NCBI GenBank assembly: GCA_002344205.1
Contig: DDSZ01000039.1
Coordinates: 372-41,701 of the forward strand
DNA from: Opitutaceae bacterium UBA2377
Lineage (GTDB): Bacteria; Verrucomicrobiota; Verrucomicrobiia; Opitutales; Opitutaceae
Reading direction: 5' to 3'
Length of the DNA stretch: 41,330 nucleotides
The translations under genes were made by a program, and so were the position numbers. Below are positions 24,803 through 33,273 of this stretch, in pieces; the stretch's first letter is position 1; every line of letters starts with the position of its first letter. The notes under the pieces were generated by a model. It had not been told where the DNA came from. It saw only the letters and a list, made by a program, of their open reading frames with translations, and ran no database searches.

Positions 24803-25459
24803 TCAGTTATCGGCGGGCACGTTGAAGGGTGAAGCCGACTTCGGCTTGGGGAACGGCGTGTTGCTGGTGCCGGCGGCCGGCGTGGCCGTGGGAAACGGCG
24901 ACACGGTGGCGCCCGCGGCGGCAATGGCGGCCGGGTTGAAAGGCGAACGGGTGCCGCCGCCGGCCGGGTTGCCGGAGTTCTCCGCCTCGGTCTTTTCCAG
25001 AAAATCGGCGATCCCCTCCAGCGTGGTGCCAAACCAGAGAATCGGACCGTTGAGCTGCTTTTCCCAGAAGGCGCGCACCGGCGGGCTCAGGTAGTAGGCC
25101 GTGGCGACAAAGTGAAAATCCTCCTCGTGGTCGAACGGCACCGCCCAGGTCGCCCAGCAGGCGCTGGGGTCAATGCTGCGCTTCACCTCGTCCGACACAT
25201 CGTAGTCGCGCAGGTCCACCAGCCCCACCCCTTCGTTGTCCACCACGTGTTGCAGGGCGTCCTCCTCGCGCAGCGCCTTCATCTCATAGGCAAGGATGCC
25301 GAGCACGGTGCATTGCCGCGGCTGATCGAGCGCGATGATCTCCAGCAGCCGCTCGTTCGCCTTTTCGAGATCCTCGATCTTGATGAGGTTGGCCTCGACC
25401 AGCGCCGCGCCGAGAAGGCGGTTCGAGCGCATGATAAGCGAGCGGTATTCCGAAGGCAT
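24803..25459 (-). CDS. stand-alone T2SSE-N/MshEN-like protein with Pro-rich tail, function unknown
   Basis: A 218-residue protein ending 5 bases before the PilB/GspE gene starts. Residues 12-40 ([20 protein letters not shown]) and the following region ([21 protein letters not shown], then [15 protein letters not shown]) resemble the N-terminal domain of GspE/PilB ATPases. No ATPase domain follows. The last 50 residues are disordered-looking, rich in Ala, Pro, Gly and Thr, and carry four [ST]PF[NP] motifs (SPFN, SPFP, TPFP, SPFN). MshEN domains in other proteins bind c-di-GMP, so a regulatory or adaptor role with the ATPase is possible. The homology is by eye only and divergent. ATG 25432 is an alternative start. 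Confidence 0.65.
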   Translation of the reverse strand: MPSEYRSLIMRSNRLLGAALVEANLIKIEDLEKANERLLEIIALDQPRQCTVLGILAYEMKALREEDALQHVVDNEGVGLVDLRDYDVSDEVKRSIDPSACWATWAVPFDHEEDFHFVATAYYLSPPVRAFWEKQLNGPILWFGTTLEGIADFLEKTEAENSGNPAGGGTRSPFNPAAIAAAGATVSPFPTATPAAGTSNTPFPKPKSASPFNVPADN

Positions 25460-25475
25460 ACGGCCGGAATCTTGT

Positions 25476-26516
25476 TCAAGGCGCCGGGCGAGGCGACATT
25501 TTTCGGCCGGCGCGCAACCGCGTGACCCGTTTTAGCAATTCTTTCTTCAATTGCGGCAAACCGTCGCCGGTCAGGCAGGAGATGCCGAGCACGGCGACCT
25601 TGGGATGACGACGCTTGAACTTCGCGAGGTTGGCCGTCGCGGCATCAACGTCCATCTTGTTGGCCACGACGAGGCAGGGTTTCTCCAGCAGCGCGGGGTC
25701 GTAAAGCTTCAGCTCGCGCAGCAGGTGCCGGTAGTCCTCCCGCGGGTCGCGGGCGTCCGTGCCGGCCATGTCCAGCAGGACGAGCAGGAGTGCGCAGCGC
25801 TCGATGTGTCGGAGGAACCGGTGGCCGAGCCCGCGGTTTTCGTTCGCGCCCTCGATGAGGCCGGGCACGTCCGCGAGCAGGAGCCGGCGGCCGCCCGCCG
25901 GACCCTCCGGGTAATCGATCACTCCGATCTGCGGGTGGAGCGTGGTGAAGGGATAGGCGGCGGTCTTCGGCCGGGCCTGTGTGATGGCGCGCGTCAGGGA
26001 GGATTTGCCGGCGTTGGGAAAGCCCACGAGGCCGATGTCCGCGATGCTCTTGAGCACGAGGCGGTAGGTGCCGGTTTCGCCGGGCTGGCCGGGATTGGCG
26101 CGCTTCGGCGCCCGGTTGGTGGAGGTCTTGAAGTGCGTGTTGCCCCAGCCGCCGTTGCCGCCCTTGCACAGGACGATCTCCTCGCCGTCGCGCAGGATCT
26201 CCGCGACGACCTTGCCCGTGGCCTGGTCGGTGACGACGGTGCCGAGCGGCAGCCGCAGGCGGCGGGGTTCGCCATCCTTGCCGTGCTGATCCGAGCCGAG
26301 CCCGTGCCCGCCGCGACCGGCGCTCCAGTGCGGCTGATACTTGTAGTCCACGAGGTTGTTCGTGTCGTCGTCCCCCACGAGGATGACGTCGCCGCCCCGG
26401 CCGCCGTCGCCGCCGTTGGGGCCGCCCCACGGCTCGTATTTCTCGCGCCGGAAGCTTATGCAGCCGCGGCCGCCATCGCCCGCCGCCAATTTGACTGTGC
26501 ACTCGTCAACAAACAT
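25476..26516 (-). CDS. obgE: Obg family GTPase (ObgE/CgtA)
   Basis: A 346-residue conserved GTPase linked to large ribosomal subunit assembly and stress control. The Gly-rich Obg domain spans residues 1-158 (GDGGRGCISFRREKY, GGPNGGDGGRGGDV). The G domain follows with G1 GFPNAGKSS (165-173), G2 TTLHP, G3 DVPGLIEGA and G4 NKMD. The short C-terminus lacks the extended OCT domain of some members, which is common. It is the last gene after ftsZ in the cell-division cluster, 54 bases downstream, and is followed after 16 bases by the stand-alone T2SSE-N-like gene. Confidence 0.97.
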   Translation of the reverse strand: MFVDECTVKLAAGDGGRGCISFRREKYEPWGGPNGGDGGRGGDVILVGDDDTNNLVDYKYQPHWSAGRGGHGLGSDQHGKDGEPRRLRLPLGTVVTDQATGKVVAEILRDGEEIVLCKGGNGGWGNTHFKTSTNRAPKRANPGQPGETGTYRLVLKSIADIGLVGFPNAGKSSLTRAITQARPKTAAYPFTTLHPQIGVIDYPEGPAGGRRLLLADVPGLIEGANENRGLGHRFLRHIERCALLLVLLDMAGTDARDPREDYRHLLRELKLYDPALLEKPCLVVANKMDVDAATANLAKFKRRHPKVAVLGISCLTGDGLPQLKKELLKRVTRLRAGRKMSPRPAP

Positions 26517-26570
26517 GGCCGCTACGATGCAGATGCCCGCGCATTTGCCAAGGGGTGGATTTGCCCGGGC

Positions 26571-27812
26571 TCAAAGCGAGATTTTGATGCCCTTCCGCAG
26601 GTAGGTGGGCACATCGAGATCCTGGCCGTCGTGGAGGTTGCGGTCGGTCTTCTCGAAAAATCCGCGGCTCTCGATTTCGCCAAAGCCAAATTCGTCCTGC
26701 GCGGTGCGGGTGGCGGCCTCGGCGGTGGCCGACACCGGGAGCGCGGACTCCGGCAGCGCCGCGGACGCCGACTGGGGCGCCCGGGGCTGATGGCGCTGGG
26801 CCGGCACAGGCGCACGGCGCAGGGGGTTGCGGCCGCTCATGTCGCTGGCGCCGATGACGCAGATTTCGACGCGCTGCTGCATGCTTTCGTCAATCACCGC
26901 GCCCATGATGATGTGCGAATCGCGCCCGAACTGGTCGGCCACGGCGGTCATCAGCTCGTTGACTTTCGGAAGGGTCAGGTCGGTCCCCCCGATGATGTTG
27001 ACGAGCAGCCGGTCGGCCTTGCGGGAAAACTCCGGGGTGTGCAGCAGCGGGCAGAGCCGCAGGCCCTCGATGGCGGCGGCCACGGCGTTTTCGCCGGAGC
27101 CCTCGGCGAGGCCGAAGAGCGTCTTGCCGCCCCGTTGCTGGAACACCTGTTTAAGCGCCGAAAAATCCAGGTTGATGAGCCCGGTCTTGAACAGCATGGC
27201 CCAGATCGACTTCACGCCGCGGCCGATCCACTCGTCGGCCCGCGCGAAGGAGTCGAGCACGGAGGCGTCATCGGCGCCTTCCTGCAGCAGCATGTCGTTC
27301 GGCAGCGGAATGACCGCATCGCAAACCCGGCGCAGCGCCTGCAGCCCGTCCTCCGCCTGCTTGAGCCGCCGGCCGCCCTCGAAGCTGAAAGGCATGGTCA
27401 CAAACGCGATCACGAGAGCGCCGGCCTCAGAGGCGATCTCGGCCACCTGGGGCATCGCGCCGCTGCCGGTGCCGCCGCCCATGCCGGCGATGAGAAAGAC
27501 CAGGTCGCAATCCTTCACCACCGCGGTGATTTTTTCCCGGTCCGCCTCCGCCGCCTCGCGGCCGAGATCGGGATCGCCGCCGGCCCCAAGGCCGCGGGTG
27601 ACGCTCATGCCGATGAGCACCTTGTCCTGCACGGGCGAGCTGGCGAGGGCTTGGTAATCGGTGTTGATGACGGCGAGCTGGAGCCGCTCGAGGTTCTCCA
27701 TCTTCAGGCGGTCCACGGCATTGGAGCCGGCACCACCGACGCCGACCAGCTTGATGGCGATGTTGCGGTCGGCGAGCATCTCGTGCTCCAGCGGCAGTTC
27801 GTTGAGGTTCAT
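26571..27812 (-). CDS. ftsZ: cell division protein FtsZ
   Basis: A 413-residue tubulin-like GTPase forming the division ring. The GTP-binding signature GGGTGSG is at 112-118, the N-terminal nucleotide loop at [10 protein letters not shown] (24-33), and [11 protein letters not shown] is the synergy (T7) loop region. A Pro/Ala-rich linker (about 330-395) leads to the conserved C-terminal peptide [16 protein letters not shown], which binds FtsA and other partners. The frame is open upstream into ftsA, but ATG 27812 lies 5 bases after the ftsA stop and yields a normal N-terminus. It lies between ftsA and obgE, and no Shine-Dalgarno sequence is visible. Confidence 0.97.
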   Translation of the reverse strand: MNLNELPLEHEMLADRNIAIKLVGVGGAGSNAVDRLKMENLERLQLAVINTDYQALASSPVQDKVLIGMSVTRGLGAGGDPDLGREAAEADREKITAVVKDCDLVFLIAGMGGGTGSGAMPQVAEIASEAGALVIAFVTMPFSFEGGRRLKQAEDGLQALRRVCDAVIPLPNDMLLQEGADDASVLDSFARADEWIGRGVKSIWAMLFKTGLINLDFSALKQVFQQRGGKTLFGLAEGSGENAVAAAIEGLRLCPLLHTPEFSRKADRLLVNIIGGTDLTLPKVNELMTAVADQFGRDSHIIMGAVIDESMQQRVEICVIGASDMSGRNPLRRAPVPAQRHQPRAPQSASAALPESALPVSATAEAATRTAQDEFGFGEIESRGFFEKTDRNLHDGQDLDVPTYLRKGIKISL

Positions 27813-27817
27813 GGCGC

Positions 27818-29026
27818 TCAGGAGTTGGCGAAGAGACGTTTGAGGCCCGTCAGGAAGCCGGTCTTGCGCCGGCCGGTCTGCTGCTCGGTGTGCGATTGCA
27901 TGCCGAAATAAAGCACGCCGAGGGCGGTGCTGTAACCGGGGTCGCGGAGATTCTCGGCAACCCAGGCGGGCGCCTCGCCGAGGTGGGCCGGCACCCCGAA
28001 GACCCGCGCCGCCGCCTCGGCCATGCCGGGCAGCTTGGCGGATCCGCCGGTCAACACGACACCCGCCGGACAAAGCTCGGGGGTGTAGGCCGCACCGAGT
28101 TTTTTCCGCACGACCTCAAGGATCTCCCACGCGCGGGCGGTGGTGATTTGCTCGATGGTGAGACGCGGAAACTGGCGGTCACCGACGCTGAAATTTCCGT
28201 CAAGCCAGACCTTGTCGGACTTGTCGCGCGCCTGCACCCCGGCCCGGCCGTAGCGCAGCTTGATTTTCTCGGCCTTGCCGTCCACGAGCCGCAGGCCGAC
28301 GCAAAGATCGTTGGTCAGGTGCGTGCCGCCCACCGGGAGCACGCCGGTCGTGTGCGGCACGCCATCGCGGTAGAGCGCGAAATCAGTGGTGCCGGCGCCG
28401 ATGTCGATCGCGAGCACACCGTGCTGGCGCTCTTCCGGCGTCGTGACCATGTAGCCGGAGGCAAGGCTGGAAAGCACCAGCTCGCGCACCTCCAGGTTGA
28501 AGCCGCGGATGACGTGGATCATGTCCGCCAGCTTCGTCTCCAAGCCGTGCACGGTCCAGTAGCCGGCCTCGAGCCGCTGCCCAACGAGATGCTCCGGGTT
28601 CGGCACCAGCCGGCCGTCCACGCGGAAGGGCCGGCGGATGTGCGTGACCACCATGCGGCCGGCGGGCAGCTCCTTCGCGCGCGCCAAGTCGCAGACGGTG
28701 CGGATGTCGCCCGCGCTGATCATGTTGTCCGCCGCCTTCACGTTCACGGTGGACTCGTTGTAAAAACCTTCCAGGTGGGCGCCGGTCTGCGCGAGGAAGA
28801 CGTAGTCAATCTCCTCGCCCGCCTCGCGCTGGGCCAGCTCGAGCGCGTTGTGGGTGCATTCGCTGGCCGCCTTGTAGTCCACCACCGCGCCCTTGATGAT
28901 GCCGCGCGCCTGACATTCGCCACGGCCGATGATGGCCAGCTCGCGGCCGTTGTATTCGCCGATCAGGACGGTGATCTTGGAGGTGCCGATCTCGACGGCC
29001 CCGATGATGGTGTTGCTAGAGCTCAC
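27818..29026 (-). CDS. ftsA: cell division protein FtsA
   Basis: A 402-residue actin-like protein tethering FtsZ to the membrane. ATP-binding elements are AVEIGTSKI (10-18) and DIGAGTTD (208-215), with a second phosphate segment VVLTGGSAKLPG. The C-terminus (TGRRKTGFLTGLKRLF) is the amphipathic membrane-targeting helix. The start is GTG at 29026, overlapping the end of ftsQ by 11 bases, which suggests translational coupling. It is followed by ftsZ after 5 bases, the standard ftsQ-ftsA-ftsZ order. Confidence 0.96.
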   Translation of the reverse strand: MSSSNTIIGAVEIGTSKITVLIGEYNGRELAIIGRGECQARGIIKGAVVDYKAASECTHNALELAQREAGEEIDYVFLAQTGAHLEGFYNESTVNVKAADNMISAGDIRTVCDLARAKELPAGRMVVTHIRRPFRVDGRLVPNPEHLVGQRLEAGYWTVHGLETKLADMIHVIRGFNLEVRELVLSSLASGYMVTTPEERQHGVLAIDIGAGTTDFALYRDGVPHTTGVLPVGGTHLTNDLCVGLRLVDGKAEKIKLRYGRAGVQARDKSDKVWLDGNFSVGDRQFPRLTIEQITTARAWEILEVVRKKLGAAYTPELCPAGVVLTGGSAKLPGMAEAAARVFGVPAHLGEAPAWVAENLRDPGYSTALGVLYFGMQSHTEQQTGRRKTGFLTGLKRLFANS

Positions 29027-30020
29027 GCGCGGACGGTTTTTTCTGCGGGTTGAAGAAGGAGGAAGTGTTGGCGGGACGCGTCGGCGACCGGTGGCCTTTC
29101 GTCGGCTCGGGCACGTCCAGCGTCACCGGCACCTGCACGCGGCCGTCGGTCGTGCGGCCAATGGCGAGATTGATTTCCCGCAGGGGCCGGTCTGGTTGGC
29201 TTTGGGCCAGCTCGAGCAGCACATCGAGCTGGGCGAGCTGGCGGAAGAAATCCTGGTTGCGGCCAAAGCGGATCCGTTCGACGTCGGTCGCGCGCACCTC
29301 GATCTCGCCGTCATCCGCCAACCGGGCCAGCGAGATGACGCGCCAAGTCTCATAGAGGTGCGGCACCTCGTTGCGGGCCTTGGCGATCAGATCGGCGACC
29401 AGTTCCATGCCTGCGATGGGCTGTATCCGGCCGCCTGCCCGCGTCAGCCGGAAACCGTCGAGCCAGACGAGCGAGCCGAGCAGCGCCTCCTCGTAACCGA
29501 CGCCGGCATAAACGACGCCGTCACGGGCCACCAAGAGCGCATCGGGCTCCGCCCCGCCCTGCTGCACCATCACCCGCGCCACCGGTGAACGCTCGGCGAG
29601 ATGCACGGCCAAAGTGGCCGGGAACCGGCGCGTGAGCGAAGCCGAATGCACCTGCCCCCCGGCCAGCAGACGCTCGTGCAACTGCGGCAGGTCCAGATCC
29701 ATCAGCGTCGCGCCCGACGGCAGGGCCAGGGTGCTTTTGATCCAGTGGTCGTCGAGCACGCCGTCGGTGGAAAGGGCGATCTGTTGCACCGGCGGGAGAT
29801 TCGCGGCGCTGGTAATGCCGTGCGGATGGGAGCGCCACGTTTCGTAGCCGAGCCAGCCCAGGACCGCCAACGCCGCCACCGTGACGGTGAGCAGCACCGA
29901 CTTGAACACCGCCATCGCCGCGCGGCGCCGGCCGCCGCGCGACATCGCGCGCGGTTTCACTTCCTGGGGGATGTCCCTCCAGTCGCGTGTGCGCCGGGAA
30001 TTGGAGTGATTCGGGTTCAA
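29016..30020 (-). CDS. ftsQ: cell division protein FtsQ
   Basis: A 334-residue bitopic membrane protein of the divisome. A basic cytoplasmic N-terminus (about 1-35) is followed by one membrane helix (about 36-58, VFKSVLLTVTVAALAVLGWL). The periplasmic part has a POTRA-like domain (LMDLDLPQLHERLLAGGQVHSA, then SLTRRFPATLAVHLAERSPVA) and the FtsQ beta domain. Sequence conservation is low, as usual for FtsQ, and the assignment rests on topology, the POTRA-type motif and its place between ddl and ftsA. The start overlaps the ddl stop by four bases (ATGA). The C-terminal tail is Pro- and Ser-rich. Confidence 0.9.
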   Translation of the reverse strand: MNPNHSNSRRTRDWRDIPQEVKPRAMSRGGRRRAAMAVFKSVLLTVTVAALAVLGWLGYETWRSHPHGITSAANLPPVQQIALSTDGVLDDHWIKSTLALPSGATLMDLDLPQLHERLLAGGQVHSASLTRRFPATLAVHLAERSPVARVMVQQGGAEPDALLVARDGVVYAGVGYEEALLGSLVWLDGFRLTRAGGRIQPIAGMELVADLIAKARNEVPHLYETWRVISLARLADDGEIEVRATDVERIRFGRNQDFFRQLAQLDVLLELAQSQPDRPLREINLAIGRTTDGRVQVPVTLDVPEPTKGHRSPTRPANTSSFFNPQKKPSAREL

Positions 30021-30952
30021 GGGCGGATAGGGCCGGCTCCAGTGGCGAAACGCTGCACGGCGGGCATGACGAGTTCCCTGACCAATGCCGTGAAGTCGAG
30101 CCCCGTGCAGCGCGCACTCATTGGCAGCAGACTGGTTTCTTTCATGCCGGGCAGCGTGTTGATTTCCAGCAAATAAAGCGTGTTTTTCTCCGTGAGGATA
30201 AAATCGACGCGCGCGTAATCACGGCAGCCGCAAGCGGCGAAGGCTTCGGCCGCGGCGTGCTGGACGGCGGCGGTCACGGCCGCATCCAAAGGCGCGGGGG
30301 CAAAATACTCCGTCAGGCCCTTGGTGTATTTGCTGGCGTAGTCGTAAACGCCCGATTTCGGCCGGATCTCCACCACGCCGAGCGCACGGCCGCCGAGCAC
30401 GCCGACCGAAAGCTCCCGGCCCTGCAACCGCTCCTCGATCAGCCAGTCGCCGCGCGTGATGCCGGCCAGCACCGACTCCAAGCCGGCGCGGTCCTGCACA
30501 AGGCTCAGGCCGACACTGCTGCCTTCGGCGTTGGGCTTCACCACTACGGCCGTTCCCAGTTGCCCGATCACCGCGTCGGCCGACGGTTTCGACCCGGCGT
30601 GAAACAGAATCTGTCGCGCTCCGTGCACGCCCCGGCCGGCCGCCGCCAGTTTCGTGCGGGCCTTGTCCATCGTGAGTGCGCTGCTCGCCGCATCGCAGCC
30701 GGCATAGGTTACGCCCGCCCCGTCCATGAGCCGCTGCATGCCGCCATCCTCGCCAAACGTGCCGTGCAGCGTGGAGAAGACGACATGACGGGCGGGATCA
30801 AGTCCCTCGGGCAGGGCATCGGCCTTGATCTCGAAAAACTGCGTCGGGAACGTGCGCGCCAAGGCCAGGGCGCACGCGCGGCCCGAGCCCAGCGAAACTT
30901 CCCGCTCGGCCGAGGTGCCCCCGGCGAAGACCGCGATAATCGGCAGCTTCAC
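30017..30952 (-). CDS. ddl: D-alanine--D-alanine ligase
   Basis: A 311-residue ATP-grasp enzyme making the D-Ala-D-Ala dipeptide that MurF adds to the precursor. Motifs include FAGGTSAEREVSLGSG near the N-terminus, MDKARTK, the EGSSVGL loop over the active site and the metal-binding INTLPGM near the C-terminus. I chose GTG 30952: it overlaps the murC-murB stop as GTGA and has GGAGGG seven bases upstream. A GTG five codons earlier (30967) is in frame but would lie on the wrong side of that ribosome site. It is followed by ftsQ with a four-base overlap. Confidence 0.96.
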   Translation of the reverse strand: MKLPIIAVFAGGTSAEREVSLGSGRACALALARTFPTQFFEIKADALPEGLDPARHVVFSTLHGTFGEDGGMQRLMDGAGVTYAGCDAASSALTMDKARTKLAAAGRGVHGARQILFHAGSKPSADAVIGQLGTAVVVKPNAEGSSVGLSLVQDRAGLESVLAGITRGDWLIEERLQGRELSVGVLGGRALGVVEIRPKSGVYDYASKYTKGLTEYFAPAPLDAAVTAAVQHAAAEAFAACGCRDYARVDFILTEKNTLYLLEINTLPGMKETSLLPMSARCTGLDFTALVRELVMPAVQRFATGAGPIRP

Positions 30953-33273
30953 AGGACATCCCTCCACGCCTGCCCGTAGAGCAGCACCTCGGGCTCAAGC
31001 TCAATCCCGGTCGCCTGCCGGACGCGCGCCCGCACCCGCCGCACCAGCTCGAGCACATCGGCCGCCTTCGCCTGACCCCGATTCACGATGAAATTGGCGT
31101 GGACCGGCGACACTTCCGCATCCCCCACCCGCGCCCCTTTCAGTCCGCTTTGGTCAATCAGCCGACCGGCCGAGTCGCCCGGCGGATTCTTGAAAATACA
31201 TCCCGCACTGGGTTCGCGCGGCTGGCTCTCGTGCCGTTTGCGGCGGTAAACATCGATCTGCCGGGCGATGGCCGCCGCGGCCTGCGGCGCACCGTCGCCG
31301 GAATCTTGGGGGGTGCGGAGCACGGCCCCGAGCGCGATCGCATGATGCAGTTCGGCGCAATGCCGGTAAGCCACGTGCATGTCCGCCTTGGGCACCGTCC
31401 GGATCTCGCCCTCCGGCGTCATCAGGCGCACCTGCTCGACCACGTCGAACATCCAGCCGCCCATCGCGCCGGCGTTCATGCGCAGCGCACCGCCGACATT
31501 GCCGGGAATGCCCTCGAGAAACTCAAACCCCACCAGCCCGGCCTTGGCCGCGAGCCCGCAGAGATTTTTCAACCGCAGCCCCGCCCCCACCCGGACCCGG
31601 CCTTCCGGCAGCGGTTCAAAACCCGCCCAGTGCGTATGGTTCAACGCGATCACGAGCCCGTCCACGCCCGCGTCGGGCACAATCAGATTGGAGCCGCGGC
31701 CCAGCATAAAAACCTCGACGCCCGCCTCGCGGGCCAGCCGCAGCAAAGTCTGCAGGTCTTTTTCATCCGCCGGCTCGGCGTAAATCCGCGCCGCACCGCC
31801 GACCCGCAGCGTCGTCCTCGGCCCCATCGGTTCCTCGCGCCGCACCCGCGACGCTTCGCCCAACTGCGCGCCCAGCACCGCGGCAAATGCATCCCACCGG
31901 GCGGTCTCGCGGGCCTGCCAGGCCGCCAGCCAAGTCCGCGCCTTGCGGTCGATGTCGCCCGCGCCGACAAACGCCACCAAGTCGCCGGGTTTGGCCTCGC
32001 GGGTCAGTGCAACCATCAGTTCTCCGTCGTCCGTCAGGTGCTCCACCGCCGCGGCCGGCGCGCTTTTTTTCAATTCGGCCAGGATGTCCGCCGCATTGCC
32101 GCGGGCGACGGGTGCCTCGCCTGCCGGATAAACCTCCAGCAGATAACCGCGATCCGCCAGCGTGAGCGCCTCCGCAAACCCGGCCTTGAACTGGGCCGTC
32201 CGGCTATACCGGTGGGGCTGGAAAACCACCACGAGCCGGCCGCCGGCCGGCACCTGCCGGCGCAGTCCGACCAGCAATGCGCAAATCTCGGCGGGATGGT
32301 GCGCGTAGTCCTCGATCACGGTCAGCCCGCCCGAGGCGGGCAGCGCCGATTGACGGCGCCGCACACCCGGGTAGTCCGCGAGCACGGTCGGTGAAAGCGT
32401 CACGCCCATCAACTGCGCGGCGGCGAGCGCCGCGGCGGCATTGGCGGCATTGAAATCTCCCTGCGCCCGCACCTGCGCCGCCGCGAGGGAAAATTCTCCG
32501 CCGAGCCGCAGGCGGATCGCCGTCTCGTCGCCGGGCTCGCGGGTCCAGGAGAAGTCTCCGCCGGGGCCGAAGGTCTTCGCGTTGGGTGCAATCCGGCGGG
32601 AGAGCGCGCAGGCCTCGTTCACGAGCACGGGACCCGCGGTGCGCTCCACCAAGGCGGCGAAGGCCCGCTCCAGCTCGACCGGCTGCCGGTAGTGGTCCGG
32701 GTGATCCCAGTCCAGATTCACGATAACAGTGATCTCCGGCGAAAACCGCGCGATCGTGCCGTCACTCTCGTCCACCTCCGCCACGATCCACTCGTTCGCG
32801 CTGTAGCGCGCCGGCGGCATCCCCGGGGTGGCAAAGAGGCCGCCCAAGACATGCCCGGCGGGAAAATTCGCCTGCTGCAACACCGTCGCCAACATCGCCG
32901 TGGTCGTCGTCTTGCCGTGCGATCCGCACACCGCCACGAGCTTCCGCCCGCGGGTGATCTCGGCGAGCAGCTCCCCCCGGCGCACCACCGGCAATTGCCG
33001 CGACCGTGCGGCCGCGCGCACCGGATGATCTTCCGCGATCGCCGACGAGCACGCCACCAAGTCACAAGCCTCCGGGATCGGCCCGATCACCACCCCGGCC
33101 GGGACGAGGAGCGCCCGGACTTCTTCCGTCAGGGCATCATCCTCCCCGCTCACGCTGCAACCGGCCTCCCGCAGGCAAAGCGCGAGCGGCGCCAGTCCCA
33201 TGCCGCCGACTCCGGCGCAGTGGATGTGCCGCACCTCGCGGCCGAAAAGCATCAATGGAGCCGGGGCTTTCAT
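30949..33273 (-). CDS. murC-murB: fused UDP-N-acetylmuramate--alanine ligase / UDP-N-acetylenolpyruvoylglucosamine reductase (MurC-MurB)
   Basis: A 774-residue bifunctional cytoplasmic enzyme covering two steps of precursor synthesis. The MurC part (about 1-455) has the N-terminal CAGVGGMG motif, the ATP loop GSHGKTTT (117-124), DEVDESDGT-type residues (AEVDESDGTIARF) and DYAHHP. The MurB part (about 470-774) has the FAD-binding GRGSNLIV, GIPGNVGGALRMNAGAMG, HVAYRHC, and SAGCIFKNP with Cys692 where many MurB enzymes have the catalytic Ser. It ends with EPEVLLYG. The domains are in reverse order of the reactions. The start overlaps murG by ATGA, and the stop overlaps ddl by GTGA. Confidence 0.97.
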   Translation of the reverse strand: MKAPAPLMLFGREVRHIHCAGVGGMGLAPLALCLREAGCSVSGEDDALTEEVRALLVPAGVVIGPIPEACDLVACSSAIAEDHPVRAAARSRQLPVVRRGELLAEITRGRKLVAVCGSHGKTTTTAMLATVLQQANFPAGHVLGGLFATPGMPPARYSANEWIVAEVDESDGTIARFSPEITVIVNLDWDHPDHYRQPVELERAFAALVERTAGPVLVNEACALSRRIAPNAKTFGPGGDFSWTREPGDETAIRLRLGGEFSLAAAQVRAQGDFNAANAAAALAAAQLMGVTLSPTVLADYPGVRRRQSALPASGGLTVIEDYAHHPAEICALLVGLRRQVPAGGRLVVVFQPHRYSRTAQFKAGFAEALTLADRGYLLEVYPAGEAPVARGNAADILAELKKSAPAAAVEHLTDDGELMVALTREAKPGDLVAFVGAGDIDRKARTWLAAWQARETARWDAFAAVLGAQLGEASRVRREEPMGPRTTLRVGGAARIYAEPADEKDLQTLLRLAREAGVEVFMLGRGSNLIVPDAGVDGLVIALNHTHWAGFEPLPEGRVRVGAGLRLKNLCGLAAKAGLVGFEFLEGIPGNVGGALRMNAGAMGGWMFDVVEQVRLMTPEGEIRTVPKADMHVAYRHCAELHHAIALGAVLRTPQDSGDGAPQAAAAIARQIDVYRRKRHESQPREPSAGCIFKNPPGDSAGRLIDQSGLKGARVGDAEVSPVHANFIVNRGQAKAADVLELVRRVRARVRQATGIELEPEVLLYGQAWRDVL
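30960..30965 (-). promoter_or_regulatory. Shine-Dalgarno site deciding the ddl start
   Basis: GGAGGG on the - strand, 7 bases before GTG 30952. It lies inside the last codons of murC-murB. It is one of very few strong ribosome-binding sites in the window and supports the inner GTG as the ddl start. Confidence 0.7.

Noticed and set aside
22875..25094. A 739-codon open frame on the + strand opposite the PilB/GspE gene
   Set aside because: It is antisense to a gene with complete Walker and tetracysteine motifs, and its composition is typical of a shadow frame.
25551..27911. A 786-codon open frame on the + strand opposite obgE and ftsZ
   Set aside because: Its product is rich in Arg, Ala, Gly and His without any recognisable motif. 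It covers two certain genes on the other strand, and GC-rich antisense frames like this are common.
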